Assembly (NCBI RefSeq): GCF_002382885.1
Contig: NZ_NWVL01000018.1
Span: forward strand, 1-64,000
DNA length: 64,000 nt
Reading direction: 5' to 3'
Source of the DNA: Streptomyces sp. WZ.A104
Lineage (GTDB): Bacteria > Actinomycetota > Actinomycetes > Streptomycetales > Streptomycetaceae
Part shown: piece by piece, positions 39,805 to 48,165 of the stretch
How positions within the stretch are numbered: position 1 is the stretch's first letter
Layout of the letters: each line of letters begins with the position of its first letter
Notes under the pieces: model-generated
The model's input: the letters and a program-made list of their open reading frames with translations, nothing else
Told to the model about the DNA's origin: nothing
The model's database searches: none
Program-made: the position numbers and the translations under genes

Positions 39805-39942
39805 TCAGCTGACTTCGAGGGGCTCGATGGAACGTTCATTCGGGGCGAACCGCAGCAGGGACACATCGCCGACGGCACGTGCGTCGACCAGTCTCATCCG
39901 GGCCGTGGTCCCTCCGGGGTACGGAGCGGGCCTCAGGAACAC
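39805..39942 (-). other. Short open frame of uncertain status
   Basis: A minus-strand frame ends at 39805 and is open for at least 220 nt. From the GTG at 39942 it would encode 45 residues ending LLRFAPNERSIEPLEVS. The composition is protein-like, but no good ribosome site is seen and I recognise no family. It may be the tail of a gene broken by the same event that damaged the adjacent dehydrogenase. Confidence 0.2.
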
Positions 39943-40708
39943 CGTTGTTGCGGCCTCTCCCACCAGAAGGGGGCTGAGCGTCTCGTCGGCATGGTCGGCA
40001 ACTTCGGCAGAGGGGACGGCGGTGCCGGGGGTGCTGAGGGCTGTAGCGGATGCGATGGCAGAGTCCGGGCAGCCGGCCGGCAGTGATCTCGGCCATCACG
40101 CGCGGAAGTTCGTCGAAGTCGGGCTCGCCGGTGATCAGCGCGTCGAAGACCGGGTCCCGCAGCGGATCGAGTGCCAAGGCGAGCCGGTCTCCGGTGGTGT
40201 ACCGCCCCCGTCTCCCCGGCGGGACGGCGCCGACCTGGCTGCTCCGCAGCGTCAGGCGCCGGGAATGGAAGAACTCCCCGAGCGGCAGGGTCATCGGCTG
40301 GTCCCCGTACCAGCTCAGGTCGACCACACAGCCCTCGGAGGCGAGCAGTTCGAGCGAGCGCCGCAGCCCGGACCGGGTGGCACCGGCGTGAAAGACGAGA
40401 TCGCAGTCACCCCTCGCGTGTACGGGAGCGGCGAACCCGACGCCCAGCGCGGCGGCGGCCTCCACCCGGGCCGGGTCGATGCCGACGAGCTGGACCCGGA
40501 CGCCGGGGAACCGGGCGAGGAGCGCCGCTACGGAGCAGCCGACCGCGCCCGAGCCCACGACGGCCATGCGGTCGCCGACCCTCGGCGGCGCGTCCCACAG
40601 TGCGTTGAGCGCCGTCTCGGCAATCCCGGCCAGCACGGCGCGCTGCGGCGGGACACCGTCGGGTACCGGGGTGAGGGAAATATCGGCTCCCCATCCGCCA
40701 CATGACAT
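39836..40708 (-). pseudogene. Remnant of a medium-chain zinc-type dehydrogenase
   Basis: The frame encodes the C-terminal two thirds of an MDR alcohol dehydrogenase: PQRAVLAGIAETALNALWDA, the Rossmann motif VVGSGAVGCSVAALLARFPG, LVGIDPARVEAAAALG, then VDLSWYGDQPMTLPLGEFFH and a normal end near HRIRYS (about 40030). The N-terminal catalytic domain (about 110 residues, zinc ligands included) is missing; glyA ends only 33 bp upstream of the first ATG. Beyond 40030 the frame runs on for 65 Arg/Pro-rich residues unlike the family, so the original stop is also lost. Both ends are therefore damaged. A product could still be made but should be inactive. Confidence 0.7.
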
Positions 40709-40740
40709 GACGAAACCCGCACCGGGAACGACTTGCCCGG

Positions 40741-42057
40741 TCAGGCCATCGGCAGTCCCGGCGCCGGGTGGGCGTCCATCAGCTCCTTCACCTCGGCGCG
40801 GATCGTGGTGAGTGCGGCCTCGTCGCCCTTGCGGGCCGCCTCGACGGCTGTGTCGATCCACGTGGCGACGGTGGCCATCGCGGAGGCGGGCACTCCGCGG
40901 GAGGTCAGGGCGGGGGTGCCGATGCGGATGCCGGAGGGATCGAAGGGCTTGCGGGGGTCGTAGGGGACGGCGTTGTGGTTGACGACGACGCCCGCGCGGT
41001 CGAGGGCCTGGGCTGCCGCCTTGCCGGGGACGTCCTTGTTCGTGAGGTCGATCAGCAGGAGGTGGTTGTCGGTGCCGCCGGAGACCAGGTCGAAGCCGCG
41101 ATCCGCCAACTCCTCCCCCAGTGTGCGGGCGTTGGCCACGACCTGGTGGGCGTACGCGCAGAAGCCGGCGGTGGCCGCTTCACCCAGGGCGGCCGCGATG
41201 GCGGCGGTGGTCTGGTTGTGCGGGCCGCCCTGGAGGCCGGGGAAGACCGCGCGGTCGATGGCGCGGGCGTGTTCGGCCGTGCTGAGCAGCATCGCGCCGC
41301 GGGGGCCGCGCAGGGTCTTGTGGGTGGTGGTGGAGACGACGTCCGCGTGCCCGGCGGGCGAGGGGTGCGCGCCGCCCGCGATCAGGCCCGCGATGTGCGC
41401 GATGTCGGCGACCAGTACGGCGCCGGTCTCGCGGGCGATCTCCGCGAAGCCCGCGAAGTCGATCGTGCGGGGTACGGCCGTACCGCCGCAGAAGATGAGC
41501 TTGGGCCGCTCGGCGCGGGCCAGGTCGCGGACCTCGTCCAGGTCGATCCGGCCGGTGTCCCTGCGGACTCCGTACTGAACGCCCCGGAACCAGCGGCCGG
41601 TGGCCGAGACGCCCCAGCCGTGGGTGAGGTGGCCGCCCATCGGGAGGGACATGCCGAGGACCGTGTCGCCGGGCTGGAGGAAGGCCAGGTAGGCGGCGAG
41701 GTTGGCCGGGGAGCCGGAGTACGGCTGGACGTTGGCGTGATCCATCCCGAAGAGGGCCCGGGCGCGGCGGATCGCCAGGGTCTCGACCTGGTCGATGACC
41801 TGCTGGCCCTCGTAGTACCGCTTGCCGGGGTAGCCCTCGGAGTACTTGTTCTGGAGCACCGTGCCGGAGGCTTCGAGTACGGCGGCCGAGACGTAGTTCT
41901 CGCTGGGGATCAGGCGCAGGGTGTCGGCCTGGAGCCGTTCCTCCGCACCGATCAGGGCGGCCAGCTCCGGGTCGGCGGAGATGAGGGCCGGATGGCGGGG
42001 CGCGGGCGCGGTGGTGGCAGAGGGTGCGGGTGCGGTTGCCGGGGTCCGGGTGGTCAT
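40741..42057 (-). CDS. glyA: Serine hydroxymethyltransferase
   Basis: A 438-residue PLP enzyme that interconverts serine and glycine with methylene-THF, the main source of one-carbon units. It has LIPSENYVS, NKYSEGYPGKRYY, NVQPYSGSPAN and the PLP-lysine site STTTHKTLRGPRGA, plus SHMT features such as HQVVANARTL and the C-terminal GIRIGTPALTSRG. The first 30 residues are an Ala/Pro/Thr-rich extension. Transcription passes through a ZTP riboswitch (42095-42225), so expression should rise when 10-formyl-THF is scarce. It is a second SHMT in the window and matches the canonical family better than the copy at 17612. Confidence 0.95.
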   Translation of the reverse strand: MTTRTPATAPAPSATTAPAPRHPALISADPELAALIGAEERLQADTLRLIPSENYVSAAVLEASGTVLQNKYSEGYPGKRYYEGQQVIDQVETLAIRRARALFGMDHANVQPYSGSPANLAAYLAFLQPGDTVLGMSLPMGGHLTHGWGVSATGRWFRGVQYGVRRDTGRIDLDEVRDLARAERPKLIFCGGTAVPRTIDFAGFAEIARETGAVLVADIAHIAGLIAGGAHPSPAGHADVVSTTTHKTLRGPRGAMLLSTAEHARAIDRAVFPGLQGGPHNQTTAAIAAALGEAATAGFCAYAHQVVANARTLGEELADRGFDLVSGGTDNHLLLIDLTNKDVPGKAAAQALDRAGVVVNHNAVPYDPRKPFDPSGIRIGTPALTSRGVPASAMATVATWIDTAVEAARKGDEAALTTIRAEVKELMDAHPAPGLPMA

Positions 42058-42072
42058 GGAAGGGGTCCTTCC
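42058..42072 (-). promoter_or_regulatory. Hairpin masking the glyA ribosome site
   Basis: GGAAGG-ACC-CCTTCC on the minus strand folds as a perfect 6-bp hairpin that buries the AAGGA Shine-Dalgarno directly before the ATG. A longer hairpin (42071-42077 with 42097-42103, inner 79-83 with 89-93) lies between it and the riboswitch core. Confidence 0.55.
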
Positions 42073-42094
42073 GGGTCGGCCGCTCGATGCGGCG

Positions 42095-42225
42095 TGGACC
42101 CGGATGCCCAGGCGGACGGCTCTCCGGAGATGACGCCCCGGGCGGGCCCGGGGTGTGCCGCTTCCTCGTGGTCGGTTCCACGGAGCGCCCCTGCCCGGGG
42201 CACGCGCCAGTCGCGGCGTTGGGCA
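42095..42225 (-). promoter_or_regulatory. ZTP (pfl) riboswitch controlling glyA
   Basis: The minus strand carries the two conserved blocks of the pfl motif in the right order: GCGACTGGCGC (near 42218-42206), then the middle stem region with GTGGAACC...ACCACGAGGAAGC, and the near-invariant CCGCCTGGGCA (42115-42105). ZTP riboswitches sense the purine alarmone ZMP/ZTP and control folate and one-carbon genes such as glyA and folD in many bacteria, including actinobacteria. The expression platform appears to be the following hairpins near the ribosome site. Confidence 0.9.
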
Positions 42226-42366
42226 GTGTAGAGGATGATCCGTCCGGCCTGCGGCCCGGAGACGCGCCAAGGGGTCGAGGTGGCGGTGACGGATTCTGTG
42301 CGTGACCGGGGACAGAACCGGGCAGGATCACGGTGACGTGTGCGGCTCGACGGTGGGGGGACCGTT

Positions 42367-44145
42367 ATGGAGTCCGGTGATCAGCACGGGGTTGCGGGAC
42401 ATGCGGGACAGGGGGCCTCGCCCGGGATCGGCGGGGCGGTCCCGCCACCGCCTTCCCATGCGCCTGATGCCGGGCCGCCGTCCCCCCATGCGCCTGATGC
42501 CGGGCCGCCGCCCTCCCCTGCTCAGGATGCCGGGCCGCCGCCCTCCCACGCACCTGGTGCCGGGCCGCCGCCCGACGGGGCCGGGCTGCGGGCGGTTGCC
42601 GCCGGGATGCTCAATCTGGCCGGGCTCGGGCTCGGTTACGCCCTGTTGGGGCGCTGGGGGCGGGCGGCCGGGTGCTGGGCGGCGACGGCTGCCCTGCTGT
42701 TCGTCGCGCTGCCCGCCGATCCGGACGGGGTGCCCGGGGGCGTCCTCGTCGGGTATCTGGCCGTGCTCGTACTCGCCGCCTCCGACGGCGCCCGGATCGC
42801 CCGGCGTTCGGCGCTGGGCGGGTCGTGGCGGCCGGTGCTGGCGGCCGGTCTCGGGGTGGTGCTGCTGGCCGTGCCGGCGGGTGGGGCGGTGGTGTACGGC
42901 TCCGCGCGGGACGAGGCCCGGGAGCAGATACTGCTGGAGCGGCTGGAGGGCGGGGACCAGCGGGTCGCGGCGGCGGCGCGGCAGCCCTTCGGGGCGGCGA
43001 AGGGCGAGTACGAGAAGGCGCTCGGCGTCTATCGCGCGCTCGCCGAGGACCACCCGGGCTCCCGGGCCGCCAAGCTGCTCCCGGACCGCCTGAAGGCGTA
43101 CTACGACGCTGTCTCCGCCCCGTACGCGAGGAAGCGGCACTGCGAAGCCGTCGAACCGTTGACCTATCTGCGCACCCTGCCGGACGCGGTCGGCGAGAGG
43201 CTTCTCGGGACCCTGGCCGCCTGGCCCGACGAACCCCTCGCCGCCTCGCTGTACGGGTGCGGGGTCTCGCGCCTGGGCGCTGCGGCCGGAGGCAGCGGCG
43301 GGGGCGGTGCGGAGCTGGGCGAGTTGCTGCGTACGTTCCCCGACTCCGCGCCCGCCCAGCAGGTCGGACCGGCGATCAGCGAGCGGATCAAGGCCCAGGT
43401 CGCGGCGTTGAAGGGCGCCGAGCCGTGTGCGGCCACGGCGGCGCTGCGCCGCCTCGGCACCACCGCGGCCGGGTTGCCTTCCGACCGGGTGAAGGCGCTG
43501 CGCGCCGATGCGGACAAGGGTGTGGCGGACGGGGCGTACGCCTGCGGGGTCGATCAGTTCAAGGACAGGAAGTTCGGGGACGCGCGAAGGACGATGACGG
43601 ACTTCGCCCGGACGTACAAGAGCGACGAGCGGGTGCGCCGGGCGCGGGACATAGCCATCGCCGCCGAGATCGCCGCCGACCGGCCCCCGGCGGGCAGGCG
43701 GTTGCCCCCGAAGGGCCGCCCCGGGGGTGCCCGGATGGAGCTGGTCATCAGCAACGACGCGCCGAACGCGGTCGAGGTGCTCTACACCGGCCCGGTCACC
43801 GGCACCGTATCCCTGAAGGCCTGCGACGGATGCAGGCGGTACAGCGGCGCGGCCGTCGGCGCGCGGCAGGCTTGCCGGACGAGCGGCAGAAACTACCCGA
43901 AGGCACGACTGCGACTCCCGGCAGGGGACTACCACTTCCTCTACAAGCACGGCACGGGCGCCACCGCCCGGGTGGACAGCTACTCCGCCGGGTCGAAGGT
44001 CCGGCCCGGCTACACGTACACGAGCTGCACCTACGTCATCGAGCGGAGCCCCTTCGGCCTGGATCTGCCCGTGCTGCCGGACCCGGTCCGGCCGGTGTCG
44101 GTGCCCCGGGGCGTCAGCCCTTCGGGCGCGGGCTCTTCTCGATGA
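42367..44145 (+). CDS. Membrane protein of unknown function with proline-rich repeats
   Basis: A 592-residue protein. Residues 1-75 are a disordered Pro/Ala/His-rich region with four copies of a ten-residue repeat (PSHAPDAGPP type), encoded by 30-bp repeats at 42451-42570. Then come three or four hydrophobic segments (LNLAGLGLGYALLG, CWAATAALLFVALP, VLVGYLAVLVLAA, VLAAGLGVVLLAVPAGGAVVYG). A long, mostly helical extracytoplasmic part follows, with paired Cys (RKRHCEAV, LYGCGVS, EPCAAT, YACGVDQF), and a C-terminal beta-like domain with CDGCRRYSG. I recognise no family. GGGGGGA precedes the ATG. It is convergent with the Ser/Thr kinase gene, and their 3' ends overlap by 32 nt. Confidence 0.8.
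   Translation: MESGDQHGVAGHAGQGASPGIGGAVPPPPSHAPDAGPPSPHAPDAGPPPSPAQDAGPPPSHAPGAGPPPDGAGLRAVAAGMLNLAGLGLGYALLGRWGRAAGCWAATAALLFVALPADPDGVPGGVLVGYLAVLVLAASDGARIARRSALGGSWRPVLAAGLGVVLLAVPAGGAVVYGSARDEAREQILLERLEGGDQRVAAAARQPFGAAKGEYEKALGVYRALAEDHPGSRAAKLLPDRLKAYYDAVSAPYARKRHCEAVEPLTYLRTLPDAVGERLLGTLAAWPDEPLAASLYGCGVSRLGAAAGGSGGGGAELGELLRTFPDSAPAQQVGPAISERIKAQVAALKGAEPCAATAALRRLGTTAAGLPSDRVKALRADADKGVADGAYACGVDQFKDRKFGDARRTMTDFARTYKSDERVRRARDIAIAAEIAADRPPAGRRLPPKGRPGGARMELVISNDAPNAVEVLYTGPVTGTVSLKACDGCRRYSGAAVGARQACRTSGRNYPKARLRLPAGDYHFLYKHGTGATARVDSYSAGSKVRPGYTYTSCTYVIERSPFGLDLPVLPDPVRPVSVPRGVSPSGAGSSR
42451..42570. repeat. Four 30-bp coding repeats
   Basis: Copies at 42451, 42481, 42511 and 42541 are each 30 bp and end in CGGGCCGCCG. 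They encode a ten-residue Pro-rich unit in the N-terminus of the membrane protein. Confidence 0.9.
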
Positions 44146-45940
44146 CCCGCCCGTCCAGGTGCGCGGTGAGGAAGGCTCCGCCGTGTGAGTCGGTGACGTA
44201 GACGCGCAGGACCGGGCGGTCGTCGTGGAAGGGTGACGAGGGGTCCACGATGACGTAACGGCTCTCCGGCTCCGGGATGTTGAGCGTCCGCCCCGCCGTG
44301 CGCAGGAGGGCGGGCAGCGCGTCCCAGTCGACGGAGTTCAGGTCGACCGTCGTTTCCCCGGACGTCAGCGTGCCGCCCAGCTCGTCGTTCTTCGCCTGGC
44401 CATCGCGGTAGCTGAACCGGTCGTAGAGGCGGGAGTTGGACTTCAGCGGCGCCTCGGCGGAGGCGTGTTCGCCGTGGAGCGTGAAGTCGGTGACCTTCGT
44501 CCCGCCCATGAGGGGCTTCAGCGCCTTGATCGCCGCCCGCGCTCCGTCCGGGGTGAGCAGGTTCTCGGGGGTCTCCGGTTCCTCGCCCCCCTGGCGATCG
44601 TCGTCGTTGCCTTCGTCGTCGGTAACCCCCTCCGGCGTCGGGTTGGAGGCCGGGGGCGTCTCCTTCGAGCCGTCCGCAGGGGCGCCCGCGGTGTCACGGG
44701 GGCGGTCGCCGCCGTCGGAACCGGAACGCCCGAAGGGCAGGACGTCGCTCGTCCAGAGGACCACGCCCGCGAGCACCAGGGCCGAGACGACGGACGAGGC
44801 GGTGGCAGCCATCCGGGTGCGGCGCCGGCTCCGCCGTCCGCGCTCCTCCTCGGTGAGGACGGGAACGGCAGCCGCGTACGACTGCTGGTAAGGGTTGCCC
44901 GGTCGGTAGGGGTTGTTCGGTACGGGCGCCGGCGGGTTGTTCAGTACGGGTGCGGGCACGGGGGTCGGCGGGAAGCCGTACGCGGTCGGGACACGGCCCG
45001 CCCGCCCTCCGGGCCCGGCGGGCGCGGGCCGATCGCACACCGGCTCCGTGGGCGTCGGGCCCGGGGCCCGGGCCGGGGCCGGGCTCCCGCCGCCGGAACC
45101 GGTGCGGGCGGCCTCGGCCAGCAGGGCGTCCAGGGTCTCGGCGTCCGGGCGGGCCGCGATGTCCCGGGTCAGGAGCGCGCCCAGGACCGGGGCGAGGGCC
45201 CCGGCCCGTACCGGCGGCGGGATCTCCTCGTCGAGGACGGCGGCCAGGGTGGCCAGGGTGGTGGCCCGGCGCAGCGGGTGGCGGCCCTCGACGGCGACGT
45301 ACAGCATCATGCCGAGCGACCAGAGGTCTGAGGAGGGGTCCCCCTCGGTGCCCCGGATGCGCTCGGGGGCTATGTAGTCGGGCGAGCCGATGAGGGCGCC
45401 GGTGGCCGTGAGGCTGGTCGACTCCCGGATCGCGGCGATGCCGAAGTCCGTGAGGACGGGGCGGCCGTCGGTGCGCAGCAGCACGTTGGCGGGCTTGACG
45501 TCACGGTGGTGGATGCCGGAGGCGTGGGCGGCGCGCAGGGCGGAGAGGATGCCGCGCCCCAGTTCGGCGGCCTCTGCGGGCTCCACGGGTCCGGCGGCGA
45601 GCCGGTCGTGGAGGGAGGAACCGGCCACCAGCTCCATCACGATCCATGGGTAGCCGTCCTCGCCGGGGTCGACGATGTGGTGGACGGTGACCACGTTGGG
45701 GTGGTCGAGGCGGGCCAGTGCGCGGGCCTCGCGCAGCACGCGGGCGCGCAGGGTGCGGGCGCCCTCGGGGTCGTACTCCGCGAGGTTCGGGTCCGGGGGC
45801 CGGACCTCCTTGAGCGCGACGTCCCGGTGCAGGGCCATGTCCCGGGCCCGCCAGACCATGCCCATGCCGCCGCTGCCGAGCCGCTCCACCAGCGTGAAGC
45901 GGCCGTCGATCACCCGTCCCGAGGGAGACTCTGCGCTCAT
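44114..45940 (-). CDS. Membrane Ser/Thr protein kinase (Hanks type)
   Basis: A 608-residue kinase. The glycine loop is LGSGGMGMVWRA, with Lys44 (VALKEV), the catalytic loop HHRDVKPANVL (Asp147), DFG at 165-167 and GSPDYIAPERI. A Pro-rich juxtamembrane linker (285-365) follows, then one membrane helix near 378-398 and an acidic extracellular region. A C-terminal domain (about 460-608) without PASTA repeats resembles a ligand-binding or lipoprotein-like domain. The substrate is unknown. The ATG at 45940 has no ribosome site; TACGCT lies 7 nt upstream, suggesting a leaderless message. The 3' end overlaps the convergent membrane-protein gene by 32 nt. Confidence 0.93.
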   Translation of the reverse strand: MSAESPSGRVIDGRFTLVERLGSGGMGMVWRARDMALHRDVALKEVRPPDPNLAEYDPEGARTLRARVLREARALARLDHPNVVTVHHIVDPGEDGYPWIVMELVAGSSLHDRLAAGPVEPAEAAELGRGILSALRAAHASGIHHRDVKPANVLLRTDGRPVLTDFGIAAIRESTSLTATGALIGSPDYIAPERIRGTEGDPSSDLWSLGMMLYVAVEGRHPLRRATTLATLAAVLDEEIPPPVRAGALAPVLGALLTRDIAARPDAETLDALLAEAARTGSGGGSPAPARAPGPTPTEPVCDRPAPAGPGGRAGRVPTAYGFPPTPVPAPVLNNPPAPVPNNPYRPGNPYQQSYAAAVPVLTEEERGRRSRRRTRMAATASSVVSALVLAGVVLWTSDVLPFGRSGSDGGDRPRDTAGAPADGSKETPPASNPTPEGVTDDEGNDDDRQGGEEPETPENLLTPDGARAAIKALKPLMGGTKVTDFTLHGEHASAEAPLKSNSRLYDRFSYRDGQAKNDELGGTLTSGETTVDLNSVDWDALPALLRTAGRTLNIPEPESRYVIVDPSSPFHDDRPVLRVYVTDSHGGAFLTAHLDGRVIEKSPRPKG

Positions 45941-45947
45941 GCGCCGT

Positions 45948-45953
45948 AGCGTA
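45948..45953 (-). promoter_or_regulatory. -10 box for leaderless transcription of the kinase gene
   Basis: TACGCT (45953-45948 on the minus strand) is 7 nt before the ATG at 45940, with no Shine-Dalgarno. It lies in the 55 bp between ku and the kinase. Confidence 0.45.
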
Positions 45954-45995
45954 CGGGTGGACTGTGACAGCGGGGCGGCGGGGCGGGGTTCGCCG

Positions 45996-47177
45996 TCAGG
46001 CCGAGGCGCGTTTGCGGGAGGAGGCTGACGTCTTCCTGGTGGTGCCCCCGCTCGAAGAGCTCGAAGAGGACGCCGACGTCTGCTTCTTGGCCGTGGTCTT
46101 CTTCGTCGTGGTCTTCTTCGCCCCGGTCTTCTTCGCCGTCGGCGTGGACGTCTTCCCGGTGGTCTTCCTCGGCGTGCTCTTCTCCCCCGCCTTCTTCGCC
46201 GTCGACGTGGACTTCTTCGCGCCGGTGGACTTGGGGGCGGACTTCTTCGCGGTCGTGGAGCCACTGGAGCGGGTGACCGTCTTGCCGGTCGGCGTGCGGT
46301 GCGTGGTCTTCTTCGCGGACGTCCTCTGGATGGGGTGGACATCGGCCATGCCGCCCTCGTCCTCGCCGCCCTCGGCGCTCTCGGCCCCCTCACCCTCGCC
46401 GCGGGATTCCTTCGCCGCGCGGACGCTGTTCTCCAGGGCCGCGATCAGGTCGATGACCTTGCCGCCGCCGGAGTCATCGGACGCGGCCGGCCGCAGGGTC
46501 TCGCCGGAGGCCTTCGCGGCGATGAGCTCCTCCACCGCCTCCCGGTAGTCGTCGTGGAGGCTGTCCATGTCGACCTCGCCCAGAGTGTCCATCAGAGCGT
46601 CCGCCAGGTCGAGTTCGGCGTCGCGGACGGTGACGTCGCCGTCCGGGGCGACACCCTCGGGTGCGCGGATCTCGTCGGGCCAGAGCAGGCCGTGCATCGC
46701 GATCACGTCGTCGACGACCCGGAGCATCCCGAGCCGTTCGCGGCCGCGCAGGGCGTACTTGGCGAGGGCCACCTTGTTGCTGCGCTTGAGGGCCTCGCGC
46801 AGCAGGGTGTACGGCTTGGCGGCCGGGACGCCGTTGGCGGAGAGGTAGTACGCCGCGTCCATCTGGAGCGGGTCGATCTGGTCGGCGGGCACGAAGGCGA
46901 CGATCTCGATGGTCTTCGCGGTGGGCAGCGGGAGCTGGGCGAGGTCCTCGTCGGTGATCGGGATCATGGTGCCGTCGGCGTCCTCGTACGCCTTGCCGAT
47001 CTCGGCGGCGGACACCTCTTCCTCGTCCAGTTCACAGACCTTGCGGTACCGGATCCGGCCGCCGTCGGCGAGGTGGACCTGCCGGAAGGAGATCGAGTGG
47101 TTCTCCGTGGCGTTGACCAGTTTGATCGGGATGCTGACCAGCCCGAAGGAGATCGCGCCGTTCCATATGGACCTCAC
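45996..47177 (-). CDS. ku: DNA end-binding protein Ku
   Basis: A 393-residue bacterial Ku that forms a homodimeric ring on double-strand DNA ends and recruits LigD for non-homologous end joining. The core (1-270) has MRSIWNGAISFGLVSIPIKL, the CELDEEEV bridge, and LALAKYALRGRERLGML-type residues (seen as KVALAKYALRGRERLGML). The C-terminal 110 residues are Lys/Thr/Ser/Ala-rich (AKKTTHRTPTGK ... TKKTTAKKQ), a basic extension known in Streptomyces and mycobacterial Ku to bind DNA. The start is the GTG at 47177 with AAGGGG upstream. It is divergent from the LigD polymerase gene. Confidence 0.96.
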   Translation of the reverse strand: MRSIWNGAISFGLVSIPIKLVNATENHSISFRQVHLADGGRIRYRKVCELDEEEVSAAEIGKAYEDADGTMIPITDEDLAQLPLPTAKTIEIVAFVPADQIDPLQMDAAYYLSANGVPAAKPYTLLREALKRSNKVALAKYALRGRERLGMLRVVDDVIAMHGLLWPDEIRAPEGVAPDGDVTVRDAELDLADALMDTLGEVDMDSLHDDYREAVEELIAAKASGETLRPAASDDSGGGKVIDLIAALENSVRAAKESRGEGEGAESAEGGEDEGGMADVHPIQRTSAKKTTHRTPTGKTVTRSSGSTTAKKSAPKSTGAKKSTSTAKKAGEKSTPRKTTGKTSTPTAKKTGAKKTTTKKTTAKKQTSASSSSSSSGGTTRKTSASSRKRASA

Positions 47178-47253
47178 CGTTCACCCCTTTAGCCGTTTTG
47201 ACCAGGAAGGCCGTTAAGCGCGTTCATATAGGTTTTCGTGTGATTCTTATCGT

Positions 47254-48165
47254 ATGACGCCGATCACCGACGTGGAGGGGCGACGGGTCTCGCTCAGCAA
47301 TCTCGACAAGGTGCTGTATCCGGCCACCGGGACGACCAAGGGCGAAGTGCTGCACTACTACGCGACCACCGTCGCCGGGGCGGTCCTGTCCCATCTGCGC
47401 GACCGCCCGGTGTCCTTCCTGCGCTACCCGGACGGGCCCGACGGGCAGCTGTTCTTCACCAAGAATCCGCCGCCCGGTACGCCCGCCTGGGTGGCCACGG
47501 CCGCCGTTCCCCGGAGCGAGGACCCGGCCGCCCGGCAGGTGATGGTGCAGGATCTGGCCTCGCTCATGTGGGCGGCCAACCTGGTGGTGGAGTTCCACAC
47601 CCCGCAGTGGCGGGCGGACGCGCCGGAGATCGCCGACCGGATGGTCCTCGACCTGGACCCCGGCTCCCCCGCGACCGTCGTGCAGTGCTGCACGGTGGCA
47701 CTCTGGCTGCGGGAGCGGCTCGCGGCCGACGGACTGCTCGCGTACGGGAAGACGTCCGGGTCCAAGGGACTGCATCTGCTGGTCCCGCTCACGCCGACAC
47801 CCTCCGGCGAGGTGTCCGCGTACGCCAAGCGGCTCGCCATGGAGGCGGAGGCGGCCCTTCCGGAGCTGGCCCTGCACCGGATGAAGCGTGCCCTGCGGCC
47901 GGGGAAGGTCTTCGTCGACTTCAGCCAGAACGCGGCGGCGAAGACGACCGCGACGCCCTACACTCTGCGCGCCAGGCCCGAGCCCACCGTGTCCGCCCCG
48001 GTCACCTGGGACGAGATCGCGGACTGCCGGGAGGCCGGTGCCCTGGTGTTCCGGGCCGGGGACATGGGCGGGCGGCTGGAACGGTACGGAGATCTCCTCG
48101 CCCCCCTGAACGATCCGGAACAGGCACATCCGCTCCCGGGGGGAGCCCTGGGCGGGGCCGGGTGA
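47254..48165 (+). CDS. Stand-alone LigD polymerase (primase-like) domain protein
   Basis: A 303-residue archaeo-eukaryotic-primase-type polymerase equivalent to the PolDom of LigD. It has an N-terminal LSNLDKVLYPATGTTKGEVL, RPVSFLRYPDG, FFTKNPP and the catalytic metal site MVLDLDPGS (Asp133, Asp135). KTSGSKGLHLLVPL and VFVDFSQNAAAKTTATPY follow. It fills gaps or adds ribonucleotides at Ku-bound ends. The ligase and phosphoesterase domains are not present here, so ligation must come from a gene elsewhere. It is divergent from ku, with a 76-bp shared promoter region. No clear ribosome site precedes the ATG. Confidence 0.94.
   Translation: MTPITDVEGRRVSLSNLDKVLYPATGTTKGEVLHYYATTVAGAVLSHLRDRPVSFLRYPDGPDGQLFFTKNPPPGTPAWVATAAVPRSEDPAARQVMVQDLASLMWAANLVVEFHTPQWRADAPEIADRMVLDLDPGSPATVVQCCTVALWLRERLAADGLLAYGKTSGSKGLHLLVPLTPTPSGEVSAYAKRLAMEAEAALPELALHRMKRALRPGKVFVDFSQNAAAKTTATPYTLRARPEPTVSAPVTWDEIADCREAGALVFRAGDMGGRLERYGDLLAPLNDPEQAHPLPGGALGGAG

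Noticed and set aside
35570..40740. Attachment-site duplication of the tRNA-Arg 3' end
   Set aside because: No second copy of the GGTTCGAATCC...CGGGGGCA segment was noticed in the window by eye, and no integrase gene is present. A wider search is needed.
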